64,000 nucleotides of DNA, taken from positions 845,543 to 909,542 of the forward strand of contig NZ_LMPP01000001.1 in assembly GCF_001423885.1 (NCBI RefSeq), written 5' to 3'. Of this stretch, positions 60,516-64,000 are shown piece by piece. The notes under the pieces were generated by a model that saw only the letters and a program-made list of their open reading frames with translations, was not told the origin of the DNA and did not search any database. Each line of letters opens with the position of its first letter. Within the stretch, counting starts at the first letter, position 1. The position numbers and the translations under genes are program-made. The DNA comes from Rathayibacter sp. Leaf185 (GTDB lineage: Bacteria; Actinomycetota; Actinomycetes; Actinomycetales; Microbacteriaceae).

Positions 60516-61883
60516 TCACAGAATGGGTCGAGAAGCCGATCCGGTGCGGAGGAAGAGGCTCGCCACGGCAGCACCGACGATGAGGACGGCCGCGACGGTG
60601 AGGCTGAGCTGCAGGCCCGGGACGAAGGTCGCTCTGTCGGCGATGAACGCGCCGAAGACGGCGATCGCCACCGCGCCTCCGACCTGACGGAACGTGTTGA
60701 ACACGGCGCTGGCCGTGCCGGCTCGAGCGGGCGGGACGCTGCTCAGCACGACCGAGGTCACCGGCGGCATCGTGACGGAGCCGCCCAACCCGGTGAGGCA
60801 GACCGCCGCCCCGACCAGCAGGGGCGAGGCGAGCGGAGCAGTGACCACGGCGAGAGCGAGACCGAGCGCCAGGAGGAGCAGCCCGGCGACGATCGGGACC
60901 CGCGTCCCGAAGCGGTTGGCCAGCGCTCCGCTGGCGACGTTGCCGAGGATGCTGAAGGCCGCGCCGGGCAGGAACACGAGACCGGCGAGCAGCGGCGGGA
61001 GGCCGAGCTGCTGCTGGAGGAAGAGGCTCAGGACGAAGACCGTGCCGAAGTTGCTCACCATGAACGCGAAGCCCACTCCGAGCGAGATCCGCATGCCCCT
61101 CGAGCGGAACAGATCGAGCGGCATCATCGGGTGCCGGACCCGCGCCTGGATCACGAGGAAGAGGACGATCGCGGCGACGGCGGTGATCAGGCTCGCGAGA
61201 ACGAGCGGCTCAGCGAATCCGACCGCACCGCCCTCGATCAGACCGAAGACCAGCGCGGTGAGCCCGACGATCGACGCCAGCTGTCCGGCCCAGTCGAACG
61301 GAGACGTCGCGACGGGAGAACGGCCGACGGCGCGGAGCAGGACGAGCATCAGAACAGACACCGGCAGGTTGATCGCGAAGACGAGCCGCCAGTCTCCGGT
61401 GGTGAGAGCTCCGCCCAGGACCGGGCCGACGGCCGTCGCCACCGCCCCGCCGACGGCCCAGATCCCGAGCGCGTGCGTCCGCTCGCGATCGTCGACGTAC
61501 GCCTCGCGGATCAGCGCCATCGACGCCGGCAGCATCACCGCGGCCCCGGCTCCCTGGAACGCGCGCGCCGCGATCAGCAGCTCGATCGACGGAGCCACTG
61601 CGCACCCGATCGACGCCGCCGCGAACAGGACGATCCCGGATCGGAAGGCGCGCTTCGCGCCGAGGCGCTCGGACAGGTTCCCGGCGAGCAGCAGCAGGGA
61701 GGCGAACACCAGCGTGTAGCTGTCGATGGTCCACTGCAGGGCGACCGTGTCTCCGCCGAGGTCCCGGCCGATGGCGGTCAGGGCCACGTTGACGATCAGG
61801 ATGTCGAGAGTGATCAGGAAGAAGCCGGACGAGCACAGCAGCAGCGTCAGTCGACGGCGCCTCGCCGCCGGTGCGTCCGTCAC
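60516..61883 (-). CDS. MFS drug-type exporter (DHA2 family)
   Basis: A 455-residue transporter with fourteen hydrophobic segments. The N-terminal LCSSGFFLITLDILIVNVALTAIGRDLG has the family D-x-x-I-V-N-V-A-L motif, followed by QWTIDSYTLVFASLLLLAGNLSERLGAKR, GAGAAVMLPASMALI and the motif-C-like GIWAVGGAVATAVGPVLGGAL with a proton-linked antiport signature. It probably exports drugs or metabolites. The GTG start (VTDAPAAR) was chosen as the position just before the first helix; a longer frame lacks homology. Divergent from the metallo-hydrolase at 62081 with 197 bases between. Confidence 0.9.
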   Translation of the reverse strand: MTDAPAARRRRLTLLLCSSGFFLITLDILIVNVALTAIGRDLGGDTVALQWTIDSYTLVFASLLLLAGNLSERLGAKRAFRSGIVLFAAASIGCAVAPSIELLIAARAFQGAGAAVMLPASMALIREAYVDDRERTHALGIWAVGGAVATAVGPVLGGALTTGDWRLVFAINLPVSVLMLVLLRAVGRSPVATSPFDWAGQLASIVGLTALVFGLIEGGAVGFAEPLVLASLITAVAAIVLFLVIQARVRHPMMPLDLFRSRGMRISLGVGFAFMVSNFGTVFVLSLFLQQQLGLPPLLAGLVFLPGAAFSILGNVASGALANRFGTRVPIVAGLLLLALGLALAVVTAPLASPLLVGAAVCLTGLGGSVTMPPVTSVVLSSVPPARAGTASAVFNTFRQVGGAVAIAVFGAFIADRATFVPGLQLSLTVAAVLIVGAAVASLFLRTGSASRPIL

Positions 61884-62080
61884 GATCTCGAGTCCTCTCC
61901 GTCGTTCCTCCCATCGAAGACCCTCCGACGGCCCGGCGGGATGCCCTCTCGAGAGGTGCACCGGCAGGGCACCCCGGGCCGGGGCCGCGGAGCCTACGGT
62001 CGGTCGTGAACGGCGGATCCCCGCGGACGTCCCCGGGAAGGGGAGACTCGAGGGGTGGACTCGACGAACAGAAGCACCCG

Positions 62081-62899
62081 ATGAGCGACGCACGACCGGA
62101 CCGCCAGGCGGTCGCCCCTCCCAGCGTGCGGATCGGCGAGGACGCCTTCGCGGAGAGCGCCGGAACCACTCTGCGCTGGCTGGGGATGGCCGGCTTCCTC
62201 CTCACCAGCCGCGGAACCGCGATCCTGATCGACCCCGTGCTGCACAGCTTCGACATGCCGCTGCTCATCGACATCCCGCTCCGCGTCGACGACGTGCCGC
62301 GCGTCGACGCGATCCTCGTCACCCACGCCGACAACGACCACTTCAGCATCCCGAGCTGCCGTGAGCTGGTGCGGGTGACGACCGCGTTCCACTCGACCCG
62401 GTACGTCGCCTCCGTGATGGAGGAGGAGGGGATCCCCGGGACCGGCCACGACATCGGCGACGCCTTCTCCGTCGGCGACCACGTCGACGTGACCGTGCTG
62501 CCCGCCGACCACGCCTGGCAGAACGCCCAGCCCGACCACCGGGGCCGGACGTTCCACGACGAGGACAGCTGCGGCTTCTGGATCCGCACTCCCGACGGAG
62601 TCGTCTGGGCGCCCGGCGACTCCCGCCTGATCCGCGATCACCACCTCACGATGCCCGAGCCCGACGTCCTCCTCTTCGACTTCTCCGACAGCGAGTGGCA
62701 CTTCGGTCTCGACGGCGCCGTCGAGATGGCCAACGCGTACCCGCGAGCCGACCTGGTCCTCCACCACTGGGGCTCGGTCGACTCCCCCGAGTTCGCGCCC
62801 TTCAACGGCGACCCCGCGACGCTCTGGTCGCGGATCGTCAATCCGTCGCGCATCCGGGTCGTCGCTCCGGGGGAGGCGTTCGCGGTCCGCTCGCGGTGA
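62081..62899 (+). CDS. MBL-fold metallo-hydrolase, UlaG-like
   Basis: A 272-residue beta-lactamase-fold hydrolase. LRWLGMAGFLLTSRGTAILIDPVLH is the first strand-loop, and the metal motif is THADNDHFSIPS at 81-92: it reads HADNDH, so the second histidine of the standard HxHxDH is Asp. PADHAWQNAQ, SCGFWIRTPDGVVWAPGDSR (metal Asp) and LHHWGSVDSPEF follow, all seen in UlaG-like and related L-ascorbate-6-phosphate lactonase or phospholipase-D-like proteins. Cytoplasmic, as no signal peptide is visible. Substrate not deduced. It is divergent from the DHA2 exporter. Confidence 0.85.
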   Translation: MSDARPDRQAVAPPSVRIGEDAFAESAGTTLRWLGMAGFLLTSRGTAILIDPVLHSFDMPLLIDIPLRVDDVPRVDAILVTHADNDHFSIPSCRELVRVTTAFHSTRYVASVMEEEGIPGTGHDIGDAFSVGDHVDVTVLPADHAWQNAQPDHRGRTFHDEDSCGFWIRTPDGVVWAPGDSRLIRDHHLTMPEPDVLLFDFSDSEWHFGLDGAVEMANAYPRADLVLHHWGSVDSPEFAPFNGDPATLWSRIVNPSRIRVVAPGEAFAVRSR

Positions 62900-62924
62900 G
62901 GCCGGACGGGGCGGCCCGGGCACA

Positions 62925-62962
62925 GAAGAGCACCGCCTCCCGAGGGAAGGACGGTGCTCTTC
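62925..62962. terminator. Bidirectional hairpin terminator
   Basis: GAAGAGCACCG (62925-62935) pairs perfectly with CGGTGCTCTTC (62952-62962) between the convergent metallo-hydrolase and ABM genes; the loop holds a small CTCCC/GGGA stem. It is placed to stop transcription from both sides. Confidence 0.75.
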
Positions 62963-62981
62963 CGGCGGCTCCGGCGGGCGC

Positions 62982-63284
62982 TCAGACCGGCTGGAGCCAG
63001 GTGAGCTGCGAGTGCGGCTCGACGATCAGCGGGCCGAGCTTCTCGTTGAAGACCGCTCCGTAGTCGGCGGAGATGTGCGACTGGAAGGCGTCCTCGTCGC
63101 GGTACACCTCGTAGACGAAGAACCTCGCAGGGTCGTCCTCGCGGCGGTACGGCACGAATTCGACGTTGCCCGGCTCTCGGCGCACGAGATCGCCGAGGTC
63201 GGCGATCATCCGGGCGACGGTCTCCTCGTGTCCGGGCTTCGCGGTGAACTCGGCGTAGAGGATGCGGGGCGCCGGGTCCGTCAT
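62982..63284 (-). CDS. Antibiotic-biosynthesis-monooxygenase (YgiN-like) protein
   Basis: A 100-residue ferredoxin-like ABM-domain protein. ILYAEFTAKPGHEETVARMIADLGDLVRREPGNVEFVPYRREDDPARFFVYEVYRDEDAFQSHISADY is the full family pattern, with the conserved E-P-G and the Y-E-x-Y/W-x-D-x-x-A-F-x-x-H segment, including the His near residue 69. Family members are heme-oxygenase-like, quinol monooxygenases or proteins that relieve reactive-quinone stress. The ATG overlaps the stop of the sugar ABC ATPase (ATGA), so it is cotranscribed at the end of that transport operon. Confidence 0.88.
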   Translation of the reverse strand: MTDPAPRILYAEFTAKPGHEETVARMIADLGDLVRREPGNVEFVPYRREDDPARFFVYEVYRDEDAFQSHISADYGAVFNEKLGPLIVEPHSQLTWLQPV

Positions 63285-64000
63285 GCGGTGGCCGCTCCCG
63301 TCATGATCGCGACCGCGTCGGTCATCGAGTGCGACTGCGGCGTGATGGTCGCCGCCTTCTTGCCGAGGCGCTGGATGTGGATGCGGTCGGCGACGTCGAA
63401 GACGTGCGGCATGTTGTGGCTGATCAGGATGACGGGGATCCCGCGGTCGCGGAGGTTGCGCACCAGTTGCAGCACCTGGTTCGACTCGCGCACACCGAGC
63501 GCGGCGGTGGGCTCGTCGAGGACGACGACCTTCGAGCCGAAGGCCGCCGCGCGAGCGACGGCGACCGCCTGGCGCTGACCGCCGGAGAGGTTCTCGACCG
63601 GAACCGTGACGTCCTGCAGCGTGGAGATGCCGAGCTCGGTCAGCTCGGCGCGGGCCTCCTTGCGCATGCCGGCCGTATCGAGCATCCGGAAGACGGAGCC
63701 GAGAACACCCTTCTTGCGCTTCTCGCGGCCGAGGTAGAGGTTCGACGCGACGTCCAGCGCCGGCGAGACGGCGAGGTTCTGGTAGACGGTCTCGATGCCG
63801 GCACCGCGTGCGTCCTGCGGGCGCTTGAAGGTCACGGGCCTGCCGTCGAGGAGGATCTCGCCCTCGTCGGGGATCTCGGCGCCGGTGAGGCACTTGATGA
63901 GGGTGGACTTGCCGGCGCCGTTGTCACCGATGATCGCCAGGACCTCGCCGGGGTAGAGCTCGAGGCTGACGCCGTCGAGACCGACCACGCGGCCGAAGGT
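63281..64000 (-). CDS. Sugar ABC transporter ATPase, 5' end beyond window
   Basis: At least 239 C-terminal residues of a nucleotide-binding protein; the start codon lies beyond 64000. Walker A GDNGAGKSTL, VYQNLAVSP (Q-loop), LSGGQRQAVAVARAA (signature), VVVLDEPTAALG (Walker B) and ILISHNMPHVFDVADRIHI (switch His) are intact. The single ATPase module and the IGDNGAGKSTLIKCLTG, FKRPQDARGAGIETVYQNL pattern are like FrcA, the fructose/ribose/xylose-type single-domain sugar ATPases. Operon partners would be a FrcC-like permease and a FrcB-like binding protein outside the window. Ends with four-base overlap to the ABM gene. Confidence 0.9.
   Translation of the reverse strand, partial: TFGRVVGLDGVSLELYPGEVLAIIGDNGAGKSTLIKCLTGAEIPDEGEILLDGRPVTFKRPQDARGAGIETVYQNLAVSPALDVASNLYLGREKRKKGVLGSVFRMLDTAGMRKEARAELTELGISTLQDVTVPVENLSGGQRQAVAVARAAAFGSKVVVLDEPTAALGVRESNQVLQLVRNLRDRGIPVILISHNMPHVFDVADRIHIQRLGKKAATITPQSHSMTDAVAIMTGAATA

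Noticed and set aside
1-64000. CRISPR arrays, tRNA or rRNA genes, transposases, integrases or attachment sites
   Set aside because: None seen. No regularly spaced repeats, cloverleaf sequences, DDE/recombinase motifs or long terminal repeats were noticed; the only tandem repeat found is the 23-bp pair at 39687-39732.

Overview
The window is GC-rich DNA (about 70% by eye) with strongly G/C-biased third codon positions, many GTG starts and many 4-base ATGA/GTGA start-stop overlaps. Together with the sortase-type LAATG tail, the DUF4082 surface protein and the many sugar transporters, this suggests a heterotrophic, plant- or soil-associated actinobacterium, most likely in the Microbacteriaceae (inference). 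I see no rRNA or tRNA genes, no CRISPR array and no insertion sequences. Genes are cut by both window edges.

Layout. (1) 1-7340: a minus-strand operon for an oligopeptide/nickel-type ABC transporter, with one permease fused to one ATPase, ends in a pyranose-oxidase-like flavoprotein cut by the window edge. It faces a divergent IolE-like sugar isomerase. (2) 7348-16227: a minus-strand tryptophan/anthranilate island: XRE-cupin regulator, TesB thioesterase, anthraniloyl/salicylyl-CoA-type monooxygenase-reductase, a 70-residue unknown, an aryl-CoA ligase, a RidA-like protein, an alpha/beta-hydrolase that fits kynurenine formamidase, kynureninase and tryptophan 2,3-dioxygenase. Read backwards this gives tryptophan -> N-formylkynurenine -> kynurenine -> anthranilate -> anthraniloyl-CoA -> dearomatised CoA ester. 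(3) 16568-25380: ordinary accessory genes, including two membrane proteins, AraC and WYL regulators, an aldo/keto reductase with an ABM protein, a VOC protein, a zinc dehydrogenase and a pyruvyltransferase. (4) 25541-27393: a ThuA/Gfo-Idh-MocA pair behind a palindrome.

(5) 27445-42588: a hexuronate region. It has a TRAP transporter, mannonate dehydratase, glucuronate isomerase, fructuronate reductase and gluconokinase, then a LacI regulator, a LarE-tail-like small protein, a secreted GH3 and a Tat-exported GH2 with a malectin-like tail. A GGCAACTG-type 15-16-base motif occurs upstream of dctP, lacI, GH3 and GH2, implying one LacI regulon that joins extracellular glycoside hydrolysis, uptake and catabolism. 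(6) 42608-48005: a sortase-tail remnant, a large DUF6605/DUF4082 secreted protein, a decayed GntR tail and a DUF1349 protein.

(7) 48411-51034: an MFS exporter with a tiny overlapping ORF, and an LLM flavin oxidoreductase. (8) 51370-60402: an alpha-galactoside operon (binding lipoprotein, two MalF/MalG permeases, an intracellular 1501-residue fusion of a GH36 alpha-galactosidase with a second TIM-barrel glycosidase, and a LacI regulator). Two LacI-type operators overlap a TTGACA promoter upstream. (9) 60516-64000: a DHA2 exporter, a divergent metallo-hydrolase, a small ABM protein and a sugar ABC ATPase cut by the right edge.

In all three complete transport operons the solute-binding gene is followed, before the permease, by a 12-base-pair GC-rich hairpin, which probably sets a high binding-protein to permease ratio.
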